DNA of 64,000 bases from an uncultured Neglectibacter sp. Lineage in GTDB: Bacteria; Bacillota; Clostridia; Oscillospirales; Acutalibacteraceae. The stretch covers positions 1 through 64,000 of the forward strand of contig CAMNSA010000006.1 in the NCBI GenBank assembly GCA_946554335.1. Direction: 5' to 3'. Shown here one piece after another: positions 25,314 through 34,141 of the stretch (position 1 is the first letter of the stretch; every line of letters starts with the position of its first letter). The notes under the pieces are model-generated. The model was given only the letters and a program-made list of their open reading frames with translations, made no database searches and had not been told where the DNA came from. The position numbers and the translations under genes are program-made.

Positions 25314-26741
25314 ATGAAGGTCTTGTTCTGTGCCAGCGAGGCGCTGCCCTTCTCCGCCACCGGAGGATTGGCTGATGTGGCAGGCTCTTTACCCCACGCT
25401 CTGCGTACCCGGCTGATCGGCTGCCGGGTGGTAGTGCCGCTTTATGAGGGCGTGCCCCAGGAGCTGCGGGATCAGATGCGCTTTGTGACCAGTATCAGCG
25501 TGCCGGTGGCCTGGCGCCGCCAGTACTGCGGAATTTTTGAAGCAAAAGTAGGCAATGTGATCTACTACCTCATTGACAACCAGTACTATTTCAAGAGAAA
25601 CGGGCTTTACGGCCACTTTGACGATGCGGAGCGGTTTGCCTTTTTCTCCAGAGCGGTGCTGGAAATGCTGCCCTACATCGATTTTAAGCCGGATATCATT
25701 CACACCAACGACTGGCAGACGGCGCTGGTTCCCGTTTATTACCGGTTGTTCTACGCCAATAACGAGTGGTATGCCGGGATCAAAACGCTTTTTACTATTC
25801 ACAACATCCAGTATCAGGGCCAGTACGGCAAGGAGATCCTGGAGGATGTGTTCGGTATTCCCAACTATGAGAGCCAGCTGCTGGACTATAATGGCTGCGT
25901 CAACCTGATGAAGGGCGCCATCGAATGTGCCAACTGGGTGTCCACGGTGAGTCCCACCTATGCTCAGGAGATCCTGGACCCTTGGTTTGCCCATAAGCTG
26001 GATCCTATCCTGAGAGAGCGCTCCTGGAAGCTGTCCGGCATTTTGAACGGTATCGACACCGATAACTATGACCCGGAAAAGGACCCGAACCTCTATGCCA
26101 ATTATTCCAGAGAGGATATGGCCGGAAAGGCGATCAACAAAGAGAAGCTGCAGGAACGGCTGTGCATCGAGGTAAACCCCGATCTGCCTCTGATCGGAAT
26201 GGTCACGAGACTGGTTTCCCATAAGGGACTGGATCTTGTCAAGGACGCGGTGGACAATGTGATGGAATATTCCAACGCGCAGTTCGCGGTTCTGGGCAGC
26301 GGAGACCTGGAGTATGAAAGCTACTTTAAGTGGATGCAGGAGAAGTATCCGGGGCGTTTCGTTTTGTGCCTGGGCTTTGTGCCGGAGCTTTCCAGAAAGA
26401 TTTACGCGGCCTCCGATATTTTCCTGATGCCCAGTAAGAGCGAGCCCTGCGGACTGTCCCAGATGATTGCTTTACGGTACGGCTCAATCCCCGTGGTCCG
26501 GGAGACCGGCGGACTGAAGGACTCCATTTCGGACAGCGGAGACGGCGCAGGAAACGGCTTTACCTTCCAGACCTATAATGCCGGGGACCTGTTGCATTCT
26601 CTGCACAGAGCGATCGCCTCCTACAATCAGGAAAAGGAAGGCTGGAAGATCCTGGTAGACAGGGCGATGGCTTGCGATAACGGCTGGGGCAAATCGGCAA
26701 ACGAATACATCCGGCTGTATAAACAGATCCTGAAAAACTGA
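25314..26741 (+). CDS. glgA: glycogen synthase (ADP-glucose, GT5)
   Basis: A 475-residue glucosyltransferase that extends alpha-1,4 chains from ADP-glucose. N-terminal MKVLFCASEALPF then TGGLADVAGSLPHAL; middle HTNDWQTALVPVYYR and VSTVSPTYAQEIL; linker LSGILNGIDTDNYDP; C-terminal MPSKSEPCGLSQMIALRYG with the catalytic Glu. The usual Lys of the N-terminal KTGGL motif, which contacts ADP-glucose, is Ala here (SATGGL). Last gene of glgBCDA; AGAGGAG site before the ATG. Confidence 0.95.
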   Translation: MKVLFCASEALPFSATGGLADVAGSLPHALRTRLIGCRVVVPLYEGVPQELRDQMRFVTSISVPVAWRRQYCGIFEAKVGNVIYYLIDNQYYFKRNGLYGHFDDAERFAFFSRAVLEMLPYIDFKPDIIHTNDWQTALVPVYYRLFYANNEWYAGIKTLFTIHNIQYQGQYGKEILEDVFGIPNYESQLLDYNGCVNLMKGAIECANWVSTVSPTYAQEILDPWFAHKLDPILRERSWKLSGILNGIDTDNYDPEKDPNLYANYSREDMAGKAINKEKLQERLCIEVNPDLPLIGMVTRLVSHKGLDLVKDAVDNVMEYSNAQFAVLGSGDLEYESYFKWMQEKYPGRFVLCLGFVPELSRKIYAASDIFLMPSKSEPCGLSQMIALRYGSIPVVRETGGLKDSISDSGDGAGNGFTFQTYNAGDLLHSLHRAIASYNQEKEGWKILVDRAMACDNGWGKSANEYIRLYKQILKN

Positions 26742-26756
26742 GATAAACCATGAAAC

Positions 26757-26803
26757 GCACAAAAAATCGCTGGGCGAATCTTTCGCCCAGCGATTTTTTG
26801 TGC
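26757..26803. terminator. bidirectional terminator between glg and feo operons
   Basis: A 21-bp perfect stem (core ATCGCTGGGCGA) with a 5-base loop, and A-run/T-run on either side, so it stops both the glg operon and the convergent feo operon. Confidence 0.92.
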
Positions 26804-26825
26804 CGGAAAAGGGATGGCATAGAAT

Positions 26826-26984
26826 TTACAGGTCCTTTGGCTTTTTCACGCAGCCGCAGCAGCCGGAACAGTTCCCGCAGCAGGATTTTCCGCTCTTTTT
26901 GTCTCTCCAAAGCCTTCTGCCCGCGAAGAATACAGCAGCCGCAAGCACTAGGCAGACCACAATGGTAGCAAGAATGGGGATCAT
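26826..26984 (-). CDS. FeoB-associated Cys-rich membrane peptide
   Basis: A 52-residue peptide: N-terminal helix MIPILATIVVCLVLAAAVFF, basic stretch RRLWRDKK, and a Cys cluster CCGNCSGCCGC with six cysteines, then a short basic end. This is the arrangement of the small Cys-rich proteins (FeoB-associated) found after feoB in Clostridia; they are thought to help ferrous iron passage or sensing. AAGGGAG precedes the ATG. Third gene of feoA-feoB, 44 bases after feoB. Confidence 0.88.
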   Translation of the reverse strand: MIPILATIVVCLVLAAAVFFAGRRLWRDKKSGKSCCGNCSGCCGCVKKPKDL

Positions 26985-27028
26985 TGGATCACGCTCCCTT
27001 TTTCAGAGTTGCTTTGGTGAAAAGCGCT

Positions 27029-29074
27029 TTAGAAAAGCAGAAGCCCGATATGGTAGATCAGGAAGGTGACCACCCAGGCCACGCAGATCTGGAACAGGGC
27101 GCACAGCCCGGTCCAGCCCCAGCTTCCCGTCTCTTTTTTGATGGTGGCAAGGGTGGCGGCACAGGGGACATACAAGAGAGAGAAGGTCATCAGGGCATAG
27201 GCGTTTAAGGCGCTGAAGCCGATTCCCGTCAGGGAGGCCGCCATGGCGGCCATTCCGGCGTCGGAGGTGATATTGGAGATTCCGAACAGGACCGCGCAGC
27301 TGGAAACCACCACTTCCTTGGCAGAGATCCCGGCGATGAGAGCCACCGCGATCTGCCAGAAGCCCAGCCCGATGGGGGTGAAGAAGGGGACAAGAGCCTT
27401 GCCCAGCAGAGAGCCGAAGGTGTCGCTCATCTCTCCGGAGAATCCGGAAGGGCCGAAGTTGAGGAGAAACCACATGATGATGGAGGCGAAGAAGATGGTG
27501 GTGCCCGCCTTTGTCAGATAATCCTTCACCTTTTCCCACACATAGATGAAAATGGTGTGAGCGCTGGGAGCCTTGTATTCCGGCAGTTCAATGAGCAAAG
27601 CATTTTCCTGTGTCTTCTTTCGGTCTATCAGGTGCATTAAAAAGGCACAGAGGATCGCTACCAGCATGCCCAGCACATACATGGAAAATGCGGCGAGCAT
27701 AGCGTATTCTTCAAAAAACAAGCCGGAAAACAGCACATAGATGGGAAGCCTCGCGCTGCAGGACATAAAGGGCGTGATGAGCATGGTCTTGTACCGGTCC
27801 CGCTTGTTTTCCAGAGCACGGGAAGCCATAATGGCGGGAACGCTGCAGCCAAAGCCCAGCACCATGGGAATAAAGGAACGGCCGGAAAGGCCCAGCTTGC
27901 CCATGATGCCGTCCATCACATAGGCGACTCGCGCCATATAGCCGCTGTCCTCCAGAAAGGCCAGGGCAAGAAAGAGAATGAAAATATTGGGCAAAAAGGT
28001 GAGGATGCCACCCACTCCGGCGATGATGCCGTCCACCAAAAGCGAGATCAGCATATCCGGAACCTGAAGCGACTTTAGCCCCGAAAGCACCCCGGAGGAA
28101 AACAGCTCCAGCCCCAGCTCAAAATAGCTCTTGAGCCAGTCTCCCACCGTGAAGGTGAGGAAAAATACCAGGGCCATGATGACCAAAAAGATAGGCAGAC
28201 CCAGAAAACGATGGGTGAAAAGCTGATCTGCTTTGTCAGTGATCGCCGCCTTCTGCTCCTTATTGACCAGCACCTCCTGCAAAACCTCCCGGATGAAGGC
28301 GTATTTCTGGTTGATGATATCCTTCTCGTAGCTGCGCTCCAGAAGGTCCGGACGGTGGAGGGGATACTTCTCACAGATTTCCCGGTCGTTTTCCAGAAGC
28401 TTGATGGCATGCCACCGCAGGTTGTCGATCTCCGGATAGGCGGCTTTCAGGGCTTCGGAGACCAGGTCGATCTTATCTTCCAGCTCGTCGCTGTACACCA
28501 TGACAAATTCCTTGTGATGGCTGTGGGCGTGCTTGGTCTGCTGGGTGTGGTGGTGGATCAGCGGCATTTCCTCGTGTTGATCCTTGTGGTGGGCTGCGGC
28601 GTGCATCAGGATATCCAGCCCGGTTTTTCTTCTGGCGGAGACAGGGATCACAGGGATGCCCAGCATTTCCGGCAGACGGTGCGTGTCGATCTCCATGCCG
28701 CGCTTCTCTACGATGTCCATCATATTGAGGGCCAGAATAACCGGCTTTCCCAATTCGATGAGCTGAAGGGTGAGGTAGAGGTTTCTCTCCAGGGAGGAGG
28801 CGTCCGCCACATCAATGATCACATCCACATCGTCGCTCAATATGTACTGGCGGGAAACCTGCTCTTCCATGGTGTAAGAGGTCAGACTGTAGGTGCCCGG
28901 AAGGTCTACAAGCTTATATTCCTGATCGTGAAACTGAAAACGCCCTTCCTTCTTTTCCACTGTGACGCCGGGCCAGTTGGCCACCTTCAGGTTAGCGCCG
29001 GTGTAGGCGTTGAACAATGTAGTCTTTCCGCAGTTCGGGTTCCCCACGAACCCGATGGATAGCTGATGTGCCAT
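27029..29074 (-). CDS. feoB: ferrous iron transporter B
   Basis: A 681-residue Fe(II) transporter with a G-protein domain: G1 GNPNCGKTTLF (10-20), G3 VDLPGTYSL, G4 NMMD. A His-rich insert of about 33 residues (HHKDQHEEMPLIHHH and onward, 11 His) follows the G domain. The membrane half has two gate-type repeats (GSCVPAIMA-like FGCSVPAIMASR and FISCSARLP-like FMSCSARLP). I set the start at MAHQLSIGF; an ATG four codons upstream has only two bases from its AGGA site, so the exact start is uncertain by 12 bases. Confidence 0.95.
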   Translation of the reverse strand: MAHQLSIGFVGNPNCGKTTLFNAYTGANLKVANWPGVTVEKKEGRFQFHDQEYKLVDLPGTYSLTSYTMEEQVSRQYILSDDVDVIIDVADASSLERNLYLTLQLIELGKPVILALNMMDIVEKRGMEIDTHRLPEMLGIPVIPVSARRKTGLDILMHAAAHHKDQHEEMPLIHHHTQQTKHAHSHHKEFVMVYSDELEDKIDLVSEALKAAYPEIDNLRWHAIKLLENDREICEKYPLHRPDLLERSYEKDIINQKYAFIREVLQEVLVNKEQKAAITDKADQLFTHRFLGLPIFLVIMALVFFLTFTVGDWLKSYFELGLELFSSGVLSGLKSLQVPDMLISLLVDGIIAGVGGILTFLPNIFILFLALAFLEDSGYMARVAYVMDGIMGKLGLSGRSFIPMVLGFGCSVPAIMASRALENKRDRYKTMLITPFMSCSARLPIYVLFSGLFFEEYAMLAAFSMYVLGMLVAILCAFLMHLIDRKKTQENALLIELPEYKAPSAHTIFIYVWEKVKDYLTKAGTTIFFASIIMWFLLNFGPSGFSGEMSDTFGSLLGKALVPFFTPIGLGFWQIAVALIAGISAKEVVVSSCAVLFGISNITSDAGMAAMAASLTGIGFSALNAYALMTFSLLYVPCAATLATIKKETGSWGWTGLCALFQICVAWVVTFLIYHIGLLLF

Positions 29075-29137
29075 TGTGACGACCATCTTCCTTTCTCTGA
29101 AGCTTCCCTTTATCAAATACTTTTCGGGCTCCCGGTT

Positions 29138-29356
29138 TTATGCCTGAAGCAGGATCTTTTTTGTGATCCCCAGGCCCAGGGCGAATCGGGCGCCCTGGAT
29201 CTTTACGATCATGGCCCCTCTGCGCTTCTTTCTGAGGACAAAGACAGAGCCGCCTTCAATGAGACCTAAAGCCTCCAGACGGCGCTCTGTTTCAATGGGA
29301 AGCTCCATGCTTTCCACCACATATTCCCGGCCGGGAATTCCCTCCTGCAATGTCAT
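29138..29356 (-). CDS. feoA: ferrous iron transport protein A
   Basis: A 72-residue SH3-like FeoA, cytosolic partner of FeoB. Pattern: VVESMELPIETERRLEALGLIEGGSVFVLRKKRRGAMIVKIQGARFALG, the FeoA core. The ATG reading MTLQEG follows AAAGGAG at ideal spacing; an in-frame TTG seven codons upstream is not needed. First gene of feoA-feoB-Cys-rich peptide. Confidence 0.92.
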   Translation of the reverse strand: MTLQEGIPGREYVVESMELPIETERRLEALGLIEGGSVFVLRKKRRGAMIVKIQGARFALGLGITKKILLQA

Positions 29357-29392
29357 GGCAGTCTCTCCTTTACTCAAAGGATTTCTTTCATA

Positions 29393-29421
29393 AAACTAGC
29401 ACAAGCGGCCCGCCTTGTCAA
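29393..29421 (-). promoter_or_regulatory. promoter of the feo operon
   Basis: Minus-strand TTGACA (29416-29421), 17 bases, TAGTTT (29393-29398). No convincing Fur or IdeR box could be read by eye. Confidence 0.6.
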
Positions 29422-29551
29422 TGCGATTTGTCGTTTTTTTAAGAGGAAAGAAGAGAAGGATCGAAAGAAAATAATTCCCCGCTTTTTTCGCAAAAAAGGG
29501 TGGAAAACCGTGGGAAAGGGAGGCGGACTTTCTTTTTTTCTCAAGATATGG

Positions 29552-29763
29552 TATAATATGCGCAGTGCAGCTTGTTGCACAAGCTTATGGGACTAGCGTT
29601 CCTGCGCACTTTGCACGCCTGCGCTATGGAACGCTTCGCAAAAATGCCCTTGCAAGCATTTTTGCTTCATGGTATAATAACCGCCAAGCGGTTATCGGGG
29701 GGAAGTTCTGAACTGCGAAGCAGCTCTCTTTTGCTTTCCAAGAAGCACAAATCCGCAAAGCGG
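29552..29763. repeat. non-coding hairpin chain A
   Basis: Within the 658-base gap before the M23 gene lie at least six consecutive short stems: GTGCA/TGCAC (29565-29580); AGCGTTCC/GGAACGCT with inner GCGCA/TGCGC (29595-29635); GCAAAAATGC/GCATTTTTGC (29638-29665); TAACCGC/GCGGTTA (29678-29694); CTGC/GCAG (29713-29723); CCGC/GCGG (29753-29763). ATGGTATAAT, a perfect extended -10, occurs twice (29548-29557 and 29669-29678). The rest of the gap (29778-30000) has an ATTATAATC site and no supportable gene. It looks like a dispersed repeat element or structured RNA. Confidence 0.6.
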
Positions 29764-30014
29764 CTCAACTTCTCCAAAGCAGATGGCGCTTTCAGCTCTT
29801 ATTATAATCAAAAAAGGACGCGGAAAAACAGTACGCGAAAAACTTGCGCTGGAAGTGGGGGACGCCGGAGCTTATCAAAGAGGAGAAAGGCCGGACGATC
29901 TTCAGAACACGGAAAGCCGAGGTTTTTAGGCCCTGATTCGGCCGCTCTCTGCCTATTTTATGAAAGCGCAGGGAAAACGGCCACAGAAGGGTAAGCCGGA
30001 AAAGAGGGATTTAC

Positions 30015-31184
30015 ATGAAAATGAAGTGTCAGGCGCTTTTGATGGCGCTGCTTATCGGTCTGCTTTTGCCGGTGCAGGTCACCGCTCAGACCATTGAAGA
30101 GATCCGGGCCCAGCAGGCGGAGCTTCAACAGGAGAACGAGATGCTGGAAGCCCAGCTGGACAGCCTCAGAAAGGACGAGTCAAAGGCTTTGGAGTATCAG
30201 GAGAAGCTGGAGGAAAAGATCCGTCTGATGGAAGAGAAGATTGACGCCGCCCGGGAATCTGTCCGGTCTATGGATCGGGAGATCAAAAAACTGGAAGAGA
30301 ATCTTGAGGACGCTCAGCAGGCCCATGCCGATACGCTGTCCCTGTTCGCCCAGAGGATTCGGGCTCTTTATACCTCCGGAACAGCGGGCACGCTGGAGAT
30401 CCTTCTAAGCTCCAACAGCATCGCGGATTTCTCTCTGAAAATGGAGACGATCTCCGCCGTGTCCAGACATGACCAGGCCCTGATTGACCGGATCGAGGAG
30501 TACCTTCAGGAGACGCAGGCGGACAGAGAAAAGCTCAGCGGCCTGCGGGAAGAGGAAGTGAAGGTAAAAAACGACCTGGAAAAGGACCAGGAAGAGCTGA
30601 AAAAGCTTTCAGAGGAAAATGAGGCGGTCTTACGGGAGCTGGAGGAGAAACAGGAAAAAGCCAGAAACACGATCGCCCAAAACGAAGAGGAAGACGCCGA
30701 ACTGGAGGAAGAGCTGCAGCGGCTGATCGAGGAGCGCAATGAGCAGGTGGCGCCCGGGGGAGGCGTTGCGCCCATTTCTCCCGGCATGAGCGATTCCTTC
30801 TCGCCCATCTGGCCCCTGCCCGGGATCGGTGTGGACAGTATTACCGGACATTTTGGGGATATGTACGACAACGGGCCTCACAATGGTCTGGATATCGGAG
30901 CGCCCTACGGAACGCCCATCGTGGCAGTGCAGGCCGGACAGGTCATCAGCGCGGAATATCATTGGTCCTGGGGAAATAATGTGCTGATCTGGCACAATAC
31001 GGAGTTTGCCACCCGCTATGCCCACTGCAGCTCTCTTGCGGTGGAGCCCGGACAGTATGTGGAGCAGGGGCAGATCATCGGCTATGTGGGAAATACTGGA
31101 TACTCCTTCGGAAACCACCTGCATTTTGAGGTCTACTATAACGGCACGCGGGTAAACCCGGATCCCTATCTTGGCATCTATTAA
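30015..31184 (+). CDS. secreted M23-family peptidase with coiled-coil (EnvC/PcsB-like)
   Basis: A 389-residue exported protein. Signal peptide 1-24 (ALLMALLIGLLLPVQVTA). Residues about 27-250 are a long heptad-rich coiled coil (Glu/Lys/Leu), interrupted by IRALYTSGTAGTLEILLSS, the usual EnvC/PcsB break. The C-terminal LytM/M23 domain has zinc ligands HNGLDIGAP (H, D) and HLHFEVYYNG, plus RYAHCS. Such proteins cut peptidoglycan cross-bridges or activate amidases during division. The metal site is complete so it is likely active. Strong start near the purine-rich AAAAGAGGG site. Confidence 0.92.
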   Translation: MKMKCQALLMALLIGLLLPVQVTAQTIEEIRAQQAELQQENEMLEAQLDSLRKDESKALEYQEKLEEKIRLMEEKIDAARESVRSMDREIKKLEENLEDAQQAHADTLSLFAQRIRALYTSGTAGTLEILLSSNSIADFSLKMETISAVSRHDQALIDRIEEYLQETQADREKLSGLREEEVKVKNDLEKDQEELKKLSEENEAVLRELEEKQEKARNTIAQNEEEDAELEEELQRLIEERNEQVAPGGGVAPISPGMSDSFSPIWPLPGIGVDSITGHFGDMYDNGPHNGLDIGAPYGTPIVAVQAGQVISAEYHWSWGNNVLIWHNTEFATRYAHCSSLAVEPGQYVEQGQIIGYVGNTGYSFGNHLHFEVYYNGTRVNPDPYLGIY

Positions 31185-31189
31185 AGAAT

Positions 31190-31227
31190 CCCCTTGCTTC
31201 TCCGGAGGAAGCCGGAGGAGCAAGGGG
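31190..31227. terminator. hairpin between convergent M23 and uxuA genes
   Basis: CCCCTTGCTTCTCCGG pairs with CCGGAGGAGCAAGGGG (one G-T), loop of six bases. T-runs are weak on both sides. Confidence 0.6.
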
Positions 31228-31246
31228 AAAGCTTCCAAAGAGCAAA

Positions 31247-32305
31247 TTACTTTTTGGCGGCCAGTTCCTTTTGAGCCGCTTCAAAGAGGCCGTTGATATA
31301 GGCGGCTCCCAGCGCCCTGTCGTACAGGCCGTAGCCGGGTCGTCCCGTTTCCCCCCAGATCATTCTGCCGTGATCGGGCCGCACATAGCCGTCAAACCCG
31401 TTTTCTACAAGGCCCTTTACAATGGCGTACATATCCAGAGATCCACAGCTGCTCAAATGGGCCCGCTCTTCAAAGCCGTTGGGCAGGATCTGTACATTGC
31501 GAAGATGGACGAAGTGGATCCTTCCCATCTTCGCGTATTTCGCCGCCAGCTTCGGCACATCGTTTTTGGCGGAGCAGCCCAGAGAGCCGCAGCAGAGGGT
31601 GAGGCCGTTGTGGGGGTCGTCCACCAGGGACAGGAGCTTATCCAGCTCCTTTTCTCCGGTGACGATCCTGGGAAGCCCGAAAATGCTCCAGCAGGGGTCG
31701 TCCTGGTGAATGGCCATGTTTATATCATACTGCGCGGCCACAGGGATCACCTTTTGAAGGAAATAGCGCAGGTTTTCCCAGAGCTTTTCTTCCGTGATGG
31801 ATTGATACTTTTCCACCACATCCCGCAGCCCTTCCCGGGTGTAGCTGGAATCCCAGCCGGGAAGAGTGAGGTCGCTTTCACTTTGCAGGGGATTAACCTT
31901 GTCCACCTGCTCCTGATAGTAGACGAGCGAGGTGGAGCCGTCTCCCAGGGGGTGGTCCAGCTGTGTGCGGGTCCAGTCGAACACTGGCATAAAGTTGTAG
32001 CAGATACATTTGACGCCGGCCTCTCCCAGCCTGCGGATATTCTCACAGTAATTTTCCAGATATCTCTCCCGGGTGGGGAGACCTAGCTTGATATCCTCAT
32101 GGACGGGCACGCTTTCGATGACATCAAAGGAAAGCCCGGCCTGCTCGGTAAGGCTTTTGAGGCGCTGGATGCTTTCCCGGCTCCAGACTTCCCCCGGAGG
32201 CACATCGTACACGGCGGTGACGATAGAGCGCATCCCCGGGATCTGACGGATTTGCTCTAAGGTGACTTTGTCCTCTTCTCCGTACCAGCGAAACGATAAT
32301 TTCAT
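31247..32305 (-). CDS. uxuA: mannonate dehydratase
   Basis: A 352-residue UxuA, which removes water from D-mannonate to give 2-keto-3-deoxygluconate in glucuronate breakdown. Marks: MKLSFRWYGEEDKVTLEQIRQIPG, VYDVPPGEVW, CYNFMPVFDWTRT, MAIHQDDPCWSIFGLPRI, TLCCGSLG, FVHLRNV and PDHGRMIWG, all active-site segments of the family. The ATG at 32305 follows GGGAGG; an in-frame TTG six codons upstream overlaps that site. Monocistronic here; no fructuronate reductase (uxuB) or KDG kinase is nearby. Confidence 0.95.
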   Translation of the reverse strand: MKLSFRWYGEEDKVTLEQIRQIPGMRSIVTAVYDVPPGEVWSRESIQRLKSLTEQAGLSFDVIESVPVHEDIKLGLPTRERYLENYCENIRRLGEAGVKCICYNFMPVFDWTRTQLDHPLGDGSTSLVYYQEQVDKVNPLQSESDLTLPGWDSSYTREGLRDVVEKYQSITEEKLWENLRYFLQKVIPVAAQYDINMAIHQDDPCWSIFGLPRIVTGEKELDKLLSLVDDPHNGLTLCCGSLGCSAKNDVPKLAAKYAKMGRIHFVHLRNVQILPNGFEERAHLSSCGSLDMYAIVKGLVENGFDGYVRPDHGRMIWGETGRPGYGLYDRALGAAYINGLFEAAQKELAAKK

Positions 32306-32328
32306 GGTGCTTTGTCCTCCCAACTATG

Positions 32329-32342
32329 TGATGAAGTCATCA
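32329..32342. promoter_or_regulatory. palindromic operator candidate before uxuA
   Basis: TGATGA-AG-TCATCA is a perfect 6-2-6 palindrome 24 bases before the uxuA start. It differs from the uxaC repeat. Confidence 0.45.
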
Positions 32343-32451
32343 TAGCATAGAAACCTCACGGGTGCAATCGGAGAATAAAAAAACAAAAAAGAGAAAGAGT
32401 AAAAATAGTGTCTGGAAAGACGAATCATTTTAGAAGAAAGGAGGAGAGCCC

Positions 32452-32610
32452 GTGGAAGTGTATGTATGCGAGGTGTGCGGCTACCGATATGATCCGGCTG
32501 CAGGAGATCCGGACAACGGCATCGCCCCCGGCACGAAGTTTGAGGATATCCCGGAAGATTGGGTATGCCCCATCTGCAGTGTGGGAAAGGACCAGTTCGC
32601 GAAAGAGTAA
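32452..32610 (+). CDS. rubredoxin
   Basis: A 52-residue iron protein starting with GTG after AAGGAGGA. Both Cys-x-x-Cys ligands are visible: [20 protein letters not shown] near the start and [13 protein letters not shown] near the end, with the usual core [15 protein letters not shown]. Rubredoxins carry single electrons to oxidases, superoxide reductases or peroxide reductases in anaerobes. It lies alone between uxuA (divergent) and a convergent transglutaminase-like gene. A terminator follows at once. Confidence 0.96.
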   Translation: MEVYVCEVCGYRYDPAAGDPDNGIAPGTKFEDIPEDWVCPICSVGKDQFAKE

Positions 32611-32616
32611 AAAAGA

Positions 32617-32655
32617 AAAGCGGAAAGGGCTTTTGCTCTTTCCGTTTTCCTTTTT
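32617..32655 (+). terminator. terminator of rubredoxin
   Basis: CGGAAAGGGC pairs with GCTCTTTCCG around TTTT, followed by TTTTCCTTTTT. Confidence 0.85.
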
Positions 32656-32671
32656 CAGCTCAGAGAGGGCG

Positions 32672-34036
32672 TCAGGAGAGCTTCCGCATTTCCAAGAGCT
32701 TCAGTTCCCGCTGTGCTTCATTCCATTTCAGCCCTTTGTCCTCATACTCCGCCTCGCCCCGCTGATTGTCGTAGGGGTCGATGCGGGGCTGATTTTTTCT
32801 GGGGGAAAGCTCCCGCTGGAATTCCGAATTGGCCGCCATGCGAAAGGGATCCAGATTGCCGAAATAGTGCTGATGCAATTCTTCAAAATGCGCCCGGTAG
32901 CCGCTGCCGCCAAAGGAGGGGTCGGCAAACAGCCATCCGTAGGGGGCAATATAAAACTGAGCCCAGTCGTGGCTGCCCTGAGAATAGGGCGTGACGAAAA
33001 GACCGGACTGCCATCTGGCCGGGATCCCGGCTAAGCGGCAGAGAGTGATGAACAGCAGGGCCTGCACGCCGCAGTCCCCTTTCAGGTTGAGAGCGGCATA
33101 TTCCGGGATCTGCTCGATGGCCATATATTCCCGCATATAGGAGTAGGTCACCTGCGTGGTGCAGTAATCGTAAAATCTGCGGGCCAGCAGCAGGGGGTTG
33201 GTTTCGTCTCCGGAAAGCTCTCTGCACAGCGCCTTGAGGAAGGGGGTAAAGCAGATATGGGGCGGCTGCTCCCCGGTATCAAAGGAAGGCTGCTCTGAAA
33301 GCACGGCTTTGGGATCGAGGGCGTGATATTCCACAAAGGAATCGTACTCATACTCCACGGTAAAAGGGTGGTTCTCCGCTTCATTTGCCTCAAAATAGAC
33401 GGTGCGCTGGGGCGCGTCCGGCGGGGCGATGAGCTTCGCCGTGGGGGAGGTGGAGAGGATTCTGATATTCTGCATATTCACAGCGTCTTTCGGAACGGGA
33501 AGGTGTACCTTCAAAAGCTTCCCGGGGCGAAAGGCCTCCGAGGCGATGTGAAGGCTCTCCTCCAGATGGATATGCCATTTCGCAAAGCCCTTTTCCCGCA
33601 TTTCCTCCCGATTTTCCAAGAGCATCCGCTTTTCGGGGGAGATCTCCTCTGTGATCCCGGCCCGTTTGGCGATGTCGGGATAGACCTTTAACAGGGTGTC
33701 GTAGAACTTTCGGGAAAGGCAGGGCTTTCCTTCGCGGTAGATCCAATCCACCGCGCTGCTGTCCTCCAAGGTCCGCAGCTCTTCCAGGGTGAAGTCGGGA
33801 ATATCCCGTCGGATCAGCGCAAGCCCTTCCTCTTCGCTGAGGGTATAATCCAGCTGGAGCCCTTCCAGCAGGGACTGTTCCAGCTTCAGGCGCTCTTTCA
33901 GACATTCCGGAGTTTTGGGGTCTTTCAGGCGCAGGTCGATGATCCGTTTTGCTCTGGAAAAGTCGCCGCACCATTTTGCCTTCAGGATATCCTCCGGCAG
34001 AGGAAACTTCAAAAAGGGTAATTGTTCCGGCATCAT
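32672..34036 (-). CDS. transglutaminase-like domain protein
   Basis: A 454-residue protein. The C-terminal part (about 290-400) has the papain-like transglutaminase triad: Cys in LKGDCGVQALLFITLCRLAGIPARWQSG-type motif (KGDCGVQ), His in GSHDWAQFYI, Asp in FADPSFGG. The N-terminal 250 residues are a helical then beta-rich extension with no named domain. No signal peptide or membrane helix. Such proteins in bacteria are generally proteases or amidases. I use the ATG pair at 34036, which follows GAGAGGA; a longer frame adds 27 unlikely residues. Confidence 0.85.
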   Translation of the reverse strand: MMPEQLPFLKFPLPEDILKAKWCGDFSRAKRIIDLRLKDPKTPECLKERLKLEQSLLEGLQLDYTLSEEEGLALIRRDIPDFTLEELRTLEDSSAVDWIYREGKPCLSRKFYDTLLKVYPDIAKRAGITEEISPEKRMLLENREEMREKGFAKWHIHLEESLHIASEAFRPGKLLKVHLPVPKDAVNMQNIRILSTSPTAKLIAPPDAPQRTVYFEANEAENHPFTVEYEYDSFVEYHALDPKAVLSEQPSFDTGEQPPHICFTPFLKALCRELSGDETNPLLLARRFYDYCTTQVTYSYMREYMAIEQIPEYAALNLKGDCGVQALLFITLCRLAGIPARWQSGLFVTPYSQGSHDWAQFYIAPYGWLFADPSFGGSGYRAHFEELHQHYFGNLDPFRMAANSEFQRELSPRKNQPRIDPYDNQRGEAEYEDKGLKWNEAQRELKLLEMRKLS

Positions 34037-34141
34037 AAGGCATCTGTCCTCTCTATACCGAGAATTTTCGGGGATAACAACAGTTTCGTTTTTAGAAATC
34101 CATTGACATTTTAACACAAAACGAAATAGAAGAAAAGAAAA

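Noticed and set aside
29572-29994. 140-codon open frame after the first hairpin chain
   Set aside because: It runs through several hairpins, has no ribosome site and its product is a low-complexity basic sequence with no family look.
29778-30000. Short frames before the M23 gene that look protein-like in places
   Set aside because: Three competing frames of about 40-50 codons, none with a start site or family match.
32408-33034. 208-codon frame overlapping rubredoxin
   Set aside because: The rubredoxin frame has both Cys-x-x-Cys motifs, its own ribosome site and a terminator directly after it.
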